From: AC-37 sp036382905
GTDB lineage: Bacteria; Actinomycetota; Thermoleophilia; Solirubrobacterales; Thermoleophilaceae
DNA length: 31,444 nt
Direction: 5' to 3'
NCBI GenBank assembly: GCA_036382905.1
Contig: DASVPL010000028.1
Location: 1 to 31,444, forward strand
Positions 21,751 to 29,247 of the stretch are shown here, one piece after another (position 1 is the first letter of the stretch; each line of letters opens with the position of its first letter). Made by a program: the position numbers and the translations under genes. Below the pieces are notes generated by a model. That model was given only the letters and a program-made list of their open reading frames with translations. It was not told the origin of the DNA and ran no database searches.

Positions 21751-22326
21751 ATGGCCGACCAGCAGCGTGACGTGATCGAGGTCCTGGAGCACGACCATCG
21801 CGAGGTGGAGGAGATGTTCACGGAGCTCGAGTCGCTGCGCGGCGCCTCCACCGACGAGGAGCGCACGCGGCGCAAGGAGCTGACCGAGCAGGTCACGATC
21901 GAGCTCGTCCGGCACTCGGTCGCCGAGGAGGTGCTCGTCTACCCGCGCGTGGAGGCCAAGGTGAGCGCCGAGGAGGTCGAGCACGCGCGCGAGGAGCACG
22001 CGGAGGCGGAGGAAACGCTGCAGCGGCTCGAGAAGCTGGACGCGGACGCTTCGGAGTTCGACGACGAGCTCGCCACGTTGATGGAGGAGATCCGCCACCA
22101 CATCGAGGACGAGGAGGGCGAGATGTTCGCCCACATGCGACAGGTCCTCGACGCCGACGAGCTGCGCGACATGGGCGGCGCCGTCGAGGCCTTCAAGAAG
22201 GTCGCGCCGACCAGGCCGCACCCGAACGTTCCGAACGAGGCGCTGCCGCGACTCGCGGTGGGGCCCGCGGCATCGCTGTTCGACCGCATGCGGGACCTGG
22301 CGAGCGGACGCGGCACAGGCGACTGA
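21751..22326 (+). CDS. hemerythrin HHE-domain protein
   Basis: A 191-residue cytosolic four-helix protein with the di-iron histidine/acid pattern: LEHDHREVEEMF (H14, H16), VRHSVAEEVLVYP (H55, E59), EEHAEAEETL (H83) and IRHHIEDEEGEMF (H116/H117, E121). Such proteins bind O2, NO or iron and often serve in stress response. The C-terminal about 45 residues (after KKVAPTRPHP) are an extension found in actinobacterial members. The ATG at 21751 follows GAGGAGG; the longer frame upstream was rejected as it runs through the antisense gene. Confidence 0.88.
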   Translation: MADQQRDVIEVLEHDHREVEEMFTELESLRGASTDEERTRRKELTEQVTIELVRHSVAEEVLVYPRVEAKVSAEEVEHAREEHAEAEETLQRLEKLDADASEFDDELATLMEEIRHHIEDEEGEMFAHMRQVLDADELRDMGGAVEAFKKVAPTRPHPNVPNEALPRLAVGPAASLFDRMRDLASGRGTGD

Positions 22327-22361
22327 GCCGCGGCGCTCGCCTCACTCCCCGCTCGACCCGG

Positions 22362-22658
22362 CTAGGCCGTCGCCGGCTCCGGGTCCGGGCGCACGACGAC
22401 CGTGTCGGCGACGGCCAGCACCTCGTCGGCCGGCATGTCGACCTTCGCGGCGTGATCGCGGACGGCCTGCTCGTTCGCTGCCTCGTAGATGCAGACGGTC
22501 CCGAGCGCGCCGTCGCTCTCGCTCACGACGTAGCTGCGGATCCAGCGGATGTCGTCGGGGAACTCGTCGGCCGCGACCTGCTTCGACCGCTCGGCCGTCG
22601 CGCCGAGCTCCTCCGGCGTCTGCCACGCGGTGCGCCGGCGGATCATGAAGAGCTGCAT
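22362..22658 (-). CDS. DUF4242 / SCO4226-like nickel-binding family protein
   Basis: A 98-residue ferredoxin-like-fold protein: MQLFMIRRRTAW at the N-terminus, DDIRWIRSYVVSESDGALGT followed by VCIYEAANEQAVRDHA, and PADEVLAVADTVVVRPD. This matches the DUF4242 family, of which Streptomyces SCO4226 is known to bind nickel. In this copy most of the histidines expected for a metal site are not obvious (only H68 in VRDHAAK), so metal binding is uncertain. Start at ATG 22658 with a GGAGGA site. It diverges from the TetR gene, and the palindromic operator sits in the shared 74-base intergenic region, so TetR may regulate it too. Confidence 0.78.
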   Translation of the reverse strand: MQLFMIRRRTAWQTPEELGATAERSKQVAADEFPDDIRWIRSYVVSESDGALGTVCIYEAANEQAVRDHAAKVDMPADEVLAVADTVVVRPDPEPATA

Positions 22659-22702
22659 GTGTCCTCCTCCGAGGTGGTTGCCGGGCGCCAGGCTACAGGA
22701 TT

Positions 22703-22725
22703 TACCGACAGGCTGTCGGTATAGT
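22703..22725 (+). promoter_or_regulatory. TetR operator palindrome overlapping a -10 element
   Basis: TACCGACAG-G-CTGTCGGTA (22703-22721) is a perfect 9-bp inverted repeat about a single base, of the ACCGAC..GTCGGT type seen for many TetR regulators. Its end overlaps TATAGT (22720-22725), a good -10, which is 7 bases from the TetR ATG, so the TetR-P450-AlkZ mRNA is probably leaderless and repressed by its own first gene product. It also faces the divergent DUF4242 gene. Confidence 0.7.
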
Positions 22726-22732
22726 CGCAGGG

Positions 22733-23395
22733 ATGTCAGGTGAGGTGGCGGCGAGGGGAGCGGAGGCCGGGTTCCCCCGCAGTCGCGGCCGACCGAGCGA
22801 GGGTGCCCGAGAGGCGCTGGTCGGGGCCGCGCGCGAGCTGTTCACCGAGCACGATTTCCACGCCGTGGGCACCGCGCAGGTGCTGGCACGGGCGGGTGTG
22901 AGCCGCGGCGCGATGTACCACCACTTCCCCTCGAAGACCGACCTGTTTCGAGCCGCGTGGGAGACGAGCGAGCGCGACCTGCTCGCGCGCTTCACCGAGC
23001 GCTCGACCGGTGGGGGGAGCCCCTTCGAGTCGCTCGTGAGCGGCTGCCGCGCATATCTCGTCGAGTGCGCGACCTCGCGCGAGCTCCAGCGCATCGGTCT
23101 TCGCCAGAGCCGCGCGGTCCTCGGCTGGGAGCAGTGGAGCGAGGCGGTCGCCGCGCTCGGGCTCGGGGTGATGAAGGCCGGCGTCGGCGCGGCGGTCGAG
23201 TCGGGCGAGCTCCGGACGAACGACGTCGACGCGACCGCTCGGATACTGCTGTCCGCGCTCATCGAGGCGGGCCTGCTGATCGCCACCGCGCGGGACCCGC
23301 GCGCGCGCCTGCGCGAGATCGAGCCGGAGGCGATGCGCTTCGTGCTGGGCCTCGGCGTGGCGGCCGTAGACTCCGCCGGGGGTGGGGATGGCTGA
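22733..23395 (+). CDS. TetR/AcrR family transcriptional regulator
   Basis: A 220-residue repressor. The N-terminal helix-turn-helix is clear: ALVGAARELFTEHDFHAVGT then AQVLARAGVSRGAMYHHFPSKTDLF (residues 28-72). The C-terminal ligand domain of about 145 residues is of the TetR_C type. The ATG at 22733 follows immediately after the palindrome and -10 element. Its stop codon is overlapped by the P450 gene (ATGGCTGA), so regulator and enzyme are co-translated. The ligand is unknown, but the downstream P450 and DNA glycosylase-like gene suggest it senses a toxic or hydrophobic compound. Confidence 0.9.
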   Translation: MSGEVAARGAEAGFPRSRGRPSEGAREALVGAARELFTEHDFHAVGTAQVLARAGVSRGAMYHHFPSKTDLFRAAWETSERDLLARFTERSTGGGSPFESLVSGCRAYLVECATSRELQRIGLRQSRAVLGWEQWSEAVAALGLGVMKAGVGAAVESGELRTNDVDATARILLSALIEAGLLIATARDPRARLREIEPEAMRFVLGLGVAAVDSAGGGDG

Positions 23396-24770
23396 TACCG
23401 ATACGCGCATCGGGTCCGGGACTCGCGTCGCCGAGCCCCGCGCGAGCCGCCGCCCGCCGGCCCGCGGGAGGCCGTCGTCCGAGGTCCCGGGGCCGCGCCT
23501 GCCGGGCCTGCTCCAGACGCTTCTCGGCGTCGCGCTCCCGCTCGAGGCCCGCCTTGCAATGCGCAAGCGGTACGGACGCGTCTTCCGAACCGACGACGCG
23601 ATCGCGGGCGAGATGTTCCACATAGCCGATCGCGACCTGGTCGAGCAGATCTTCAAGTGGAAGCCGGCGCAGTACAACGTCGGTGAGCCACGGCAGCTGA
23701 TGGAGCCGGTGACCGGGCCGACATCGGTCCTGCTGCTCGACGGCGCGCCGCACATGCGGATGCGCAAGCTGATGCTCCCGCCGTTCCACGGCGAGGCGAT
23801 CGCGCACTACGCCGAGCTGATCGAGCAGGTCACCGGACGCGAGATCGACGCGTGGCGGCCGGGGGACACGGTTCGCATGCGCACGGTCGCGCAGAGGATC
23901 ACCATGGAGGTGATCATCCGGGCGGTCTTCGGCGTCACCGATCCCGGGCGCCTGGCGGAGCTCCAGCGCGTGCTGCCGCGGCTGTCGTCGCCGAGCCCGT
24001 TCCTGCTGCTCGTGCAGAAGGACCTCGGGCCGCGCAGCCCCTGGGGCCGGTTCCTCCGCCTGCGCGACCACGTCGATCGGCTCATCTACGAGGAGATCGC
24101 AGAGCGCCGCGGCGAGGGGGACGGCGGCACCCGCAAGGACATCCTCACGCTGCTCCTATCGGCCCGCGACGAGGCGGGCGACCCGCTTAGCGATCGCGAG
24201 CTGCGCGACGAGCTGATCACGCTGCTGCTGGCCGGGCACGAGACCACCGCGACTTCGATCGGATGGGCGTTCGAGCGGCTGCTGCGCACGCCCGCGGCGC
24301 TCGAGCGCCTCACCGCCGAGGTCGCGGCCGGCGAGTCCGGGGAGTACCTCGACGCCGTCGTCAAGGAGACGATGAGGGTCAGGCCGGTCGTGCCCGAGGT
24401 GTTCCGGTCTCCGACGGAGCGAACCGAGCTGGGCGGCTACGTGTTCGAGCCGGGCGCCCACCTCACGGCGGCGATCCTGCTGGTCCAGCTCGACCCCGAG
24501 CTGTACCCGCCCGACCCCGAGGCGTTCCGTCCCGAGCGGTTCCTCGACGGGGCGCCGGAGCCCTACACCTGGATCCCGTTCGGCGGCGGGGTGCGCCGCT
24601 GCCTGGGGGCGGCGTTCGCGACGCTCGAGATGGAGGTCGTGATCGCGACGGTGCTGGCGCGGACCCGCCTGCGAGCCTCGCGCTCCAGGGGCGAGGCGGC
24701 TCGGTTCCGCGGCGTGACCATGCTGCCCAGCCGCGGCGGCGAGGCGGTCGTCGATCGCGTGCTGGCCTGA
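23388..24770 (+). CDS. cytochrome P450
   Basis: A 460-residue soluble P450. The signatures are complete: helix C HMRMRKLMLPPFHG (122-135), I-helix oxygen-activating LLAGHETTATS (280-290), K-helix ETMR (E327/R330), the PERF-like RPERF (381-385) and the heme loop FGGGVRRCLG with the axial Cys405. It would insert oxygen into a hydrophobic substrate using ferredoxin or flavodoxin partners, none of which are adjacent. A basic Pro/Arg-rich N-terminus of about 35 residues precedes the proline-rich hinge. ATG 23388 was preferred to GTG 23382 for its GGGG-type site. The gene overlaps TetR upstream and the AlkZ-like gene downstream. Confidence 0.93.
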   Translation: MADTDTRIGSGTRVAEPRASRRPPARGRPSSEVPGPRLPGLLQTLLGVALPLEARLAMRKRYGRVFRTDDAIAGEMFHIADRDLVEQIFKWKPAQYNVGEPRQLMEPVTGPTSVLLLDGAPHMRMRKLMLPPFHGEAIAHYAELIEQVTGREIDAWRPGDTVRMRTVAQRITMEVIIRAVFGVTDPGRLAELQRVLPRLSSPSPFLLLVQKDLGPRSPWGRFLRLRDHVDRLIYEEIAERRGEGDGGTRKDILTLLLSARDEAGDPLSDRELRDELITLLLAGHETTATSIGWAFERLLRTPAALERLTAEVAAGESGEYLDAVVKETMRVRPVVPEVFRSPTERTELGGYVFEPGAHLTAAILLVQLDPELYPPDPEAFRPERFLDGAPEPYTWIPFGGGVRRCLGAAFATLEMEVVIATVLARTRLRASRSRGEAARFRGVTMLPSRGGEAVVDRVLA

Positions 24771-25855
24771 GGCTGCAGACCACCTGGCCGCAGGTACTCG
24801 CGTGGCGGATGCGGCGTCAGCTGCTCGACCCGCTGGGCGAGGTCGACGCCCTCGAGGTCGTCCGGCGGCTGTGCGGCGTCCAGGCTCAGGTGCCGTCGGC
24901 GGCAGCCCTGGCCGTGCGGGTGCGCCAGGCGAGTCCGTCTTCCGATGGGGTGAGCCGGGCTCTGGAGGACCGCCGGCTCATGCGGACGTGGGCGATGCGC
25001 GGCACCCTCCACCTGCTCGCGCCGGACGAGGCGGGCGCCTACCTGGCGCTGGCCGGAGCGGCGCGGTCGTGGGAGAAGGGGAGCTGGCAGAAGGCGTACG
25101 GCTTGACCCCGGACGAGATGGCACTGCTCGTCGAGGCCGTGGGCGAGGCCCTCGACGGCCGGGTGCTCGGCCGCGACGAGCTGGTGGCCGCGGTGTGCGA
25201 GCGCCTGGGTCGCCCGGAGCTGGAGGCCGCCCTGCGCTCGGGCTGGGGCTCCGTGCTGAAGCCGGTCGCCTGGCAGGGCGGGCTGTGCCACGCCACGTCC
25301 GACGGCAACCGCGTCCGCTTCGCTCGGCCCGACCAGTGGCTCGCGGACTGGACCGGGGTGCCCGCGCCGGAGGACGCGGCCCAGGTCGTGATCCCCGCGT
25401 ACCTCCGGGCCTACGGGCCGGCCACGCCGGAGCGGTTCGACGCATGGCTGACGCGCGGGAGCTCCAGGAGGGCCGCCCTGCGGAGCTGGTTCGCGAGCTT
25501 GGAGGACCGGCTGGCGACGGTCGAGGTCGGCGGCGAGCCGGCCCTGCTGCTGGCCGACGACGTGGAGGAGCTCGGCGCCACCGCGCCGACGCAGGTGGTC
25601 CGGCTTCTCCCGGGATTCGACCAGTACGTGCTCGGGCCGGGCACCAGGGCGGAGGAGATCATCGCGCCGTCGCACCGAGCCGACGTGAGCCGAGCGGCGG
25701 GCTGGATCTCGCCGGTCGTGGTCGCCGGGGGCCGGGTGGTCGGGACCTGGGAGGCCGACGGGCGGACGGTCCGGGTGCGCTTGTTCGAGGACGCTGGTCC
25801 GGTCGCGGGGGATGCGTTGGACGCCGAGGTGGCCCGCGCCGAGGCGTTGCTGTGA
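24767..25855 (+). CDS. AlkZ-like winged-helix (HTH_42) DNA glycosylase family protein
   Basis: About 362 residues of the HTH_42 family, whose studied members AlkZ and AlkX/YcaQ are DNA glycosylases that remove bulky or crosslinked alkylated bases. The catalytic-type motif is GVQAQ: Q39 and Q41 (QxQ, as in AlkZ, not QxD of YcaQ). Also typical are TTWPQVLAWRMRRQLLDP, LMRTWAMRGTLHLLAPDEAG, PATPERFDAWL and VRLLPGFDQYVLGPG. No ATG, GTG or TTG is available before the conserved TW..VLAWR; the start must be CTG at 24767 (in CTGA with the P450 stop) or 24773. Could act in repair or self-protection. Confidence 0.85.
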   Translation: MRLQTTWPQVLAWRMRRQLLDPLGEVDALEVVRRLCGVQAQVPSAAALAVRVRQASPSSDGVSRALEDRRLMRTWAMRGTLHLLAPDEAGAYLALAGAARSWEKGSWQKAYGLTPDEMALLVEAVGEALDGRVLGRDELVAAVCERLGRPELEAALRSGWGSVLKPVAWQGGLCHATSDGNRVRFARPDQWLADWTGVPAPEDAAQVVIPAYLRAYGPATPERFDAWLTRGSSRRAALRSWFASLEDRLATVEVGGEPALLLADDVEELGATAPTQVVRLLPGFDQYVLGPGTRAEEIIAPSHRADVSRAAGWISPVVVAGGRVVGTWEADGRTVRVRLFEDAGPVAGDALDAEVARAEALL

Positions 25856-25864
25856 CGCGGGGCT

Positions 25865-25912
25865 GAGCGCCGAAGCCGGGAGGGCGACCCGGCGGCCGCC
25901 CTCCCAGCGCTC
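25865..25912. terminator. bidirectional hairpin terminator
   Basis: GGGAGGGC (25878-25885) pairs with GCCCTCCC (25898-25905), nested inside GAGCGC (25865-25870) and GCGCTC (25907-25912). It sits between the convergent AlkZ-like and LPXTG genes. Confidence 0.55.
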
Positions 25913-25918
25913 GGTCGG

Positions 25919-26860
25919 CTACTGGTGCTGGTCCCGCGTCGACCAGCGGAGTTTCGTGCCCGCCAGGACGGCACCCGTCCCGATCAGCACGAGGAACAGG
26001 ACCGCGAAGCCGGTGAACGGCAGCGATCCCGACGACCCGGACGACCGCTTCGCGCGATCGCGCGAAGCGGTGGTACCGGCGGGTGACCGATCCTCCGAGC
26101 GCGCGGCCACGCCGCGAACGCCGTTGCCCTCGGCCGGCGAGCTCACCGACGCAGGAGCCTGCGCCGTGCCGGGCGAGGCCCCCGTGCCGTTGCTCACGAC
26201 GGGCGCGGGCGCCGGGGCAGCGTCGGTCGGGGCCGCGTCAGCCGCCGGGGCCGCGCCAGCCGGCAGGGCCTTGGCGGCAACCGCCGCTCCGCAGGGGCCC
26301 GACGGGTTGACGATGTCCTCGCCGTCCTGGTGCCGCATGTGCGCGGGCAGCGCGTTGACCGAGACCGTGATCCGCACGAACGGGTTCATCGCCGAGCCCG
26401 TCGCGTGGCAGATCGTGACCTTGCCGTCCGGGCCACCGGCGCGCGACGGCGCGGAGTCGCCCCGGCCGTGGTCGTGCCGGCTCGAGCGGTGCTCCGTCCC
26501 ACCGGAGCCGCGGCTCCTCGAGCCGCCGGTGCCGTGGTGTCTCGAGCCATGGCCGTTCGAGCGGCCACGCGACCCTCGACTGGGCTGGGCCGGGGTGCCG
26601 CGGGAGTGGCCGCGATGCGAACTGCCTCGCGAGCTCCCACGTGAGGGCGCCTGTGCGCTCTTGCCCCGCGAGTGGCCCCTGCCGCCACGCGCGTGCTGCG
26701 CGTTCGAGCCCCCGGACCCATGCCCGGGCGCGGCGGCCCCGTTGCCGTGCGAGTTGGACCTGCCCTCGCCGGCGAGGGCTGTCCCTGCCACTACCGCCAT
26801 CCATGCCGCCACGATGATCAGCCAGATCGAAAGGCGAGTCCCTGGGGACCTTCTGTCCAC
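25919..26860 (-). CDS. LPXTG cell-surface protein with Ser/Gly/His/Arg-rich stalk
   Basis: A 313-residue surface protein. Signal peptide: residues 1-30 (WMAVVAGTALA). A low-complexity Ser-Gly-Arg-His stalk spans about 33-145, then a compact domain KVTICHATGSAMNPFVRITV then SVNALPAHMRHQDGEDIV (148-191) seen in other secreted bacterial proteins, an Ala/Pro-rich linker, and the sorting signal LPFTG (280-284) with a hydrophobic helix and a short charged tail. It would be linked to the wall by a sortase, not in this window. The GTG at 26860 was chosen because AAGGAGG lies 5 bases upstream. It lies downstream of the ECF sigma gene. Confidence 0.82.
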   Translation of the reverse strand: MDRRSPGTRLSIWLIIVAAWMAVVAGTALAGEGRSNSHGNGAAAPGHGSGGSNAQHARGGRGHSRGKSAQAPSRGSSRGSSHRGHSRGTPAQPSRGSRGRSNGHGSRHHGTGGSRSRGSGGTEHRSSRHDHGRGDSAPSRAGGPDGKVTICHATGSAMNPFVRITVSVNALPAHMRHQDGEDIVNPSGPCGAAVAAKALPAGAAPAADAAPTDAAPAPAPVVSNGTGASPGTAQAPASVSSPAEGNGVRGVAARSEDRSPAGTTASRDRAKRSSGSSGSLPFTGFAVLFLVLIGTGAVLAGTKLRWSTRDQHQ

Positions 26861-27019
26861 GTCTGCCTCCTTGCGTGAGACGTCGTTGTGGTCGGAGGAA
26901 CGCCCGCCGTGCGGAGTGGTCGAGGAGTTCTCACGCGCCACGCGTGGTTGCAGACCCTTTGGCTCCGGACCCAGCGCAGGCGCGCCAGGTTCACGGGCCG
27001 AGCAAGCGTCGGGTCGCCG

Positions 27020-27568
27020 TCAGCGACACACGCCCGCATCACTCAGGCGGTCGTGAAGCTTTACCAACCCATGCCTGATGCGCCCCTTGACCGTGCCGAG
27101 CGGAAGCCCCAGGCGTTCGGCGATCTCGCTGTGGGCGAGCCCGTTGAAGTACGCGAGCTCGAGCGCCTGGCGCTGGTCGGGTGGTATCGAGGTCAGCGCG
27201 TGGCGTACGACGCGAGCCTCGTCGCGCTCGACGACGGCTACCGCGGGCGAGCCCGTCTCAGCGCCGCGTAGGCGATCCGTGCCCACCGTCTCAGCGCCTT
27301 CGAGAACGAGCGTCCGCGGGCGCGCGCCCTCCCGGCGCAGCGCGTCGATCGCCCGCCTGCGCACGATCGTCAGCAGCCACGACCGGGCACCGCTCAACTC
27401 AGCCGTGTACTGGCCTCGGCTCCGCCACACCGTCAAGAAGGCTTCCTGCGTCACGTCCTCCGCCCGCTCGCGGCCCACGATCCGGATCGCGAGGCCGTAC
27501 GCGAGCGCCGCGTTGCGCTCGTAGAAGTCGGCGAAGTCAGCCGGATCACCATCGCGCGTTCTCCCCAT
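27020..27568 (-). CDS. ECF RNA polymerase sigma factor (SigK-like)
   Basis: A 182-residue ECF sigma factor. Region 2 includes DFYERNAALAYGLAIRIVG and DVTQEAFLTVWRSRGQY (-10 recognition); region 4 includes ALTSIPPDQRQALELAYFNG then LAHSEIAERLGLPLGTVKGR (-35 recognition helix). No anti-sigma gene is adjacent, so control is unclear. It is divergent from the ferritin-like gene; both upstream strands carry TGATCCG at a similar distance, a possible shared element. TGAAC-N18-GTC lies between this gene and the LPXTG gene downstream. ATG at 27568. Confidence 0.9.
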   Translation of the reverse strand: MGRTRDGDPADFADFYERNAALAYGLAIRIVGRERAEDVTQEAFLTVWRSRGQYTAELSGARSWLLTIVRRRAIDALRREGARPRTLVLEGAETVGTDRLRGAETGSPAVAVVERDEARVVRHALTSIPPDQRQALELAYFNGLAHSEIAERLGLPLGTVKGRIRHGLVKLHDRLSDAGVCR

Positions 27569-27765
27569 CCGTCGGTTCCCCTACGCCCCGGACGACCCAT
27601 CGGATCACATATGGGGCCCCCACCTGCGGCGGGCGGCTCCGGGTGGGGTGCGCCCGCTGGCTCGTCGCGCCAATTCCCGAGCGCGCCTGATCCGGACTCC
27701 CGTGCGCTGCGGATACGCGTCTTCGAGCAGCACGCGCTGCACGTCCGACAACGGGAGAGTCCGCG

Positions 27766-28551
27766 ATGAGCGAGCCAGTCAACAACGTGTACGAAGCGGT
27801 CGAGGCCGCCTACTCAGATCGTCCGGCGGCCACGCGGCGACAGCTCGTCGGCGGCGCGGCCGCCACGGTGGGCAGCCTGACGGTGCTCGGCGCGCTTCCC
27901 GAGCTTGCCTCGGCCGAGCACACCAACGAGCCCCAGACCGTGCTCAACGTCGCCGCGACCGCCGAGGTGCTCGCGACGATCGTCAACACGGTTGGCCGCG
28001 AGAAGGTGAAGCTGGACGCCGTCACGGACGCGAACGTGGCAGCCGCGGCGCGTGAGGAGCTGATCCACGAGCGCGTGCTCGAGGCGTCCGGCGGCAAGCC
28101 GGTCACCACGCAGATCCACGTGCCGGACGAGGTGTTCGCGAACGCGACCAACCTGCTCTCGACACTCGAGGTCGGCGATCAGATCTTCATCAACGCGTAC
28201 CTGCTCGCGACGACGGTCTTCGCCACCCAGCGCTACCGCAACCCGAAGCTCGCTCGCTACACCGCGGAGTTCATGGGCGTCGAGGCGGTCCATCGCGCCC
28301 TCGCCCGGCAGTCCCTGGGCAAGCTCGGAAACGATCGCGCCTTCATGCGCTACGTGCAGTCGGAGGAGGCCGATGCTCCCAACCGCGGGGCGGGTGGCTT
28401 CAAGCGGATCGAGACCGCCGTCGCGCAGCTCGAGGCCGCCGGTTTCGGGTTCGGCAAGGCGGGTTCGAAGCCCGGCCAGATGTACGACTTCGCCGAGGTC
28501 AGCAAGCGCACGCCGAATCCCAGCGGCGTGAACACGACCTCGCCGCGCTAG
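27766..28551 (+). CDS. Tat-exported ferritin-like domain protein
   Basis: A 261-residue protein. The twin-arginine signal TRRQLVGGAAATVGSLTVLG (R24-R25) ends near ASAEH (about residue 50). The mature part is helical: TVLNVAATAEVLATIVNTVG, REELIHERVLEASGG, VGDQIFINAYLLATTVF and AEFMGVEAVHRALARQSLG. The E-x-x-H pairs (EELIHE, EAVHR) match Ferritin_2-type domains. Iron storage or a surface stress role is inferred. The start is the ATG at 27766 with GGGAGA upstream. It is divergent from the ECF sigma gene and may be its target. Confidence 0.78.
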   Translation: MSEPVNNVYEAVEAAYSDRPAATRRQLVGGAAATVGSLTVLGALPELASAEHTNEPQTVLNVAATAEVLATIVNTVGREKVKLDAVTDANVAAAAREELIHERVLEASGGKPVTTQIHVPDEVFANATNLLSTLEVGDQIFINAYLLATTVFATQRYRNPKLARYTAEFMGVEAVHRALARQSLGKLGNDRAFMRYVQSEEADAPNRGAGGFKRIETAVAQLEAAGFGFGKAGSKPGQMYDFAEVSKRTPNPSGVNTTSPR

Positions 28552-28564
28552 GTCCGGCGACCTG

Positions 28565-28609
28565 AGCGGCCGGCGGCAGCGAGCTTTGCGGCGAGCTGCG
28601 CCGGCCGCT
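28565..28609. terminator. strong bidirectional terminator hairpin
   Basis: AGCGGCCGGCG (28565-28575) pairs perfectly with CGCCGGCCGCT (28599-28609), extended inward by CAGC/GCTG past a one-base bulge, with a 14-base loop. It lies between the convergent ferritin-like and FMN reductase genes and covers part of the latter's stop codon. Confidence 0.65.
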
Positions 28610-29219
28610 ACGGCGCGGGCATCGGCTTCGACCGAAGTGCCCGCGCGACCGCGGCGAGGTTCGCGGCGGCCGTCCGCCCGGTGGCGTCGGACCATTCGCG
28701 GTCGTCGCTTGTGAGGTAGACCTCCTCGCCGGGGCCCGGGCCCTTGTTCCAGTAGGTCCACGCCTGGCCGGGAATCGTGTACCCGATGTCGATCAGGGCC
28801 TGGCCGAGGTTGGCGATCACGTGATGAGCGCCGTCCTCGTTGCCGGTCACGACGATGCCCGCGACCCGGTCGTACGCGACGGGCCGGCCCAGCTCGTCGG
28901 TCTCCGCGAGCATCGCGTCCATCCGCTCCAGCACGCGCTGCGCGATGCTCGACGGCTGACCCAGCCAGGTGGGGGAGGCGAGCACGAGGATGTCGGCGGC
29001 CAGCAGCTTCTCGTGGATCAGCGGCCACTGGTCGCCGCCGCCCTCGTCCGACGTCACTCCGGGGCGCACGTCGTGGTCCACCACGCGGATCATCTCCGTG
29101 GTCGCCCCGAGGCCCGCGAGTGCGTCGAGCACCACCTGGGCGAGGGCCTCGGTGCTCGACTCGGCGGGCGAGGGCTTGAGCGTGCAGTTGAGCGCGAGGG
29201 CGCGCAGGTCCGCCGTCAC
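28608..29219 (-). CDS. NADPH-dependent FMN reductase-like flavodoxin-fold protein
   Basis: A 203-residue flavodoxin-fold protein: first strand and phosphate loop LALNCTLKPSPAESSTEAL (residues 7-25), ADILVLASPTWLGQPSSIAQ then RVLERMDAM (FMN isoalloxazine loop) and GIVVTGNEDGAHHVIANLGQ. Family members reduce FMN or quinones with NAD(P)H. The GTG at 29219 starts 28 bases after the msrB stop; earlier in-frame codons belong to the msrB antisense frame. It is the last gene of the redox sigma operon, and a strong terminator follows. Confidence 0.82.
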   Translation of the reverse strand: MTADLRALALNCTLKPSPAESSTEALAQVVLDALAGLGATTEMIRVVDHDVRPGVTSDEGGGDQWPLIHEKLLAADILVLASPTWLGQPSSIAQRVLERMDAMLAETDELGRPVAYDRVAGIVVTGNEDGAHHVIANLGQALIDIGYTIPGQAWTYWNKGPGPGEEVYLTSDDREWSDATGRTAAANLAAVARALRSKPMPAP

Positions 29220-29247
29220 CGGGAGGGGTCCCGCCTCGTGAGCGCGT

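Noticed and set aside
24263..24766. N-terminal extension of the AlkZ-like protein from the ATG at 24263
   Set aside because: It would overlap the P450 by more than 500 bases and the extra 168 residues are low-complexity Arg/Gly/Ala sequence with no match to the family.
22733..25855. Start of a natural-product biosynthetic gene cluster
   Set aside because: P450 and AlkZ-like genes occur in such clusters, but no PKS, NRPS, terpene or tailoring core gene is found in the window.
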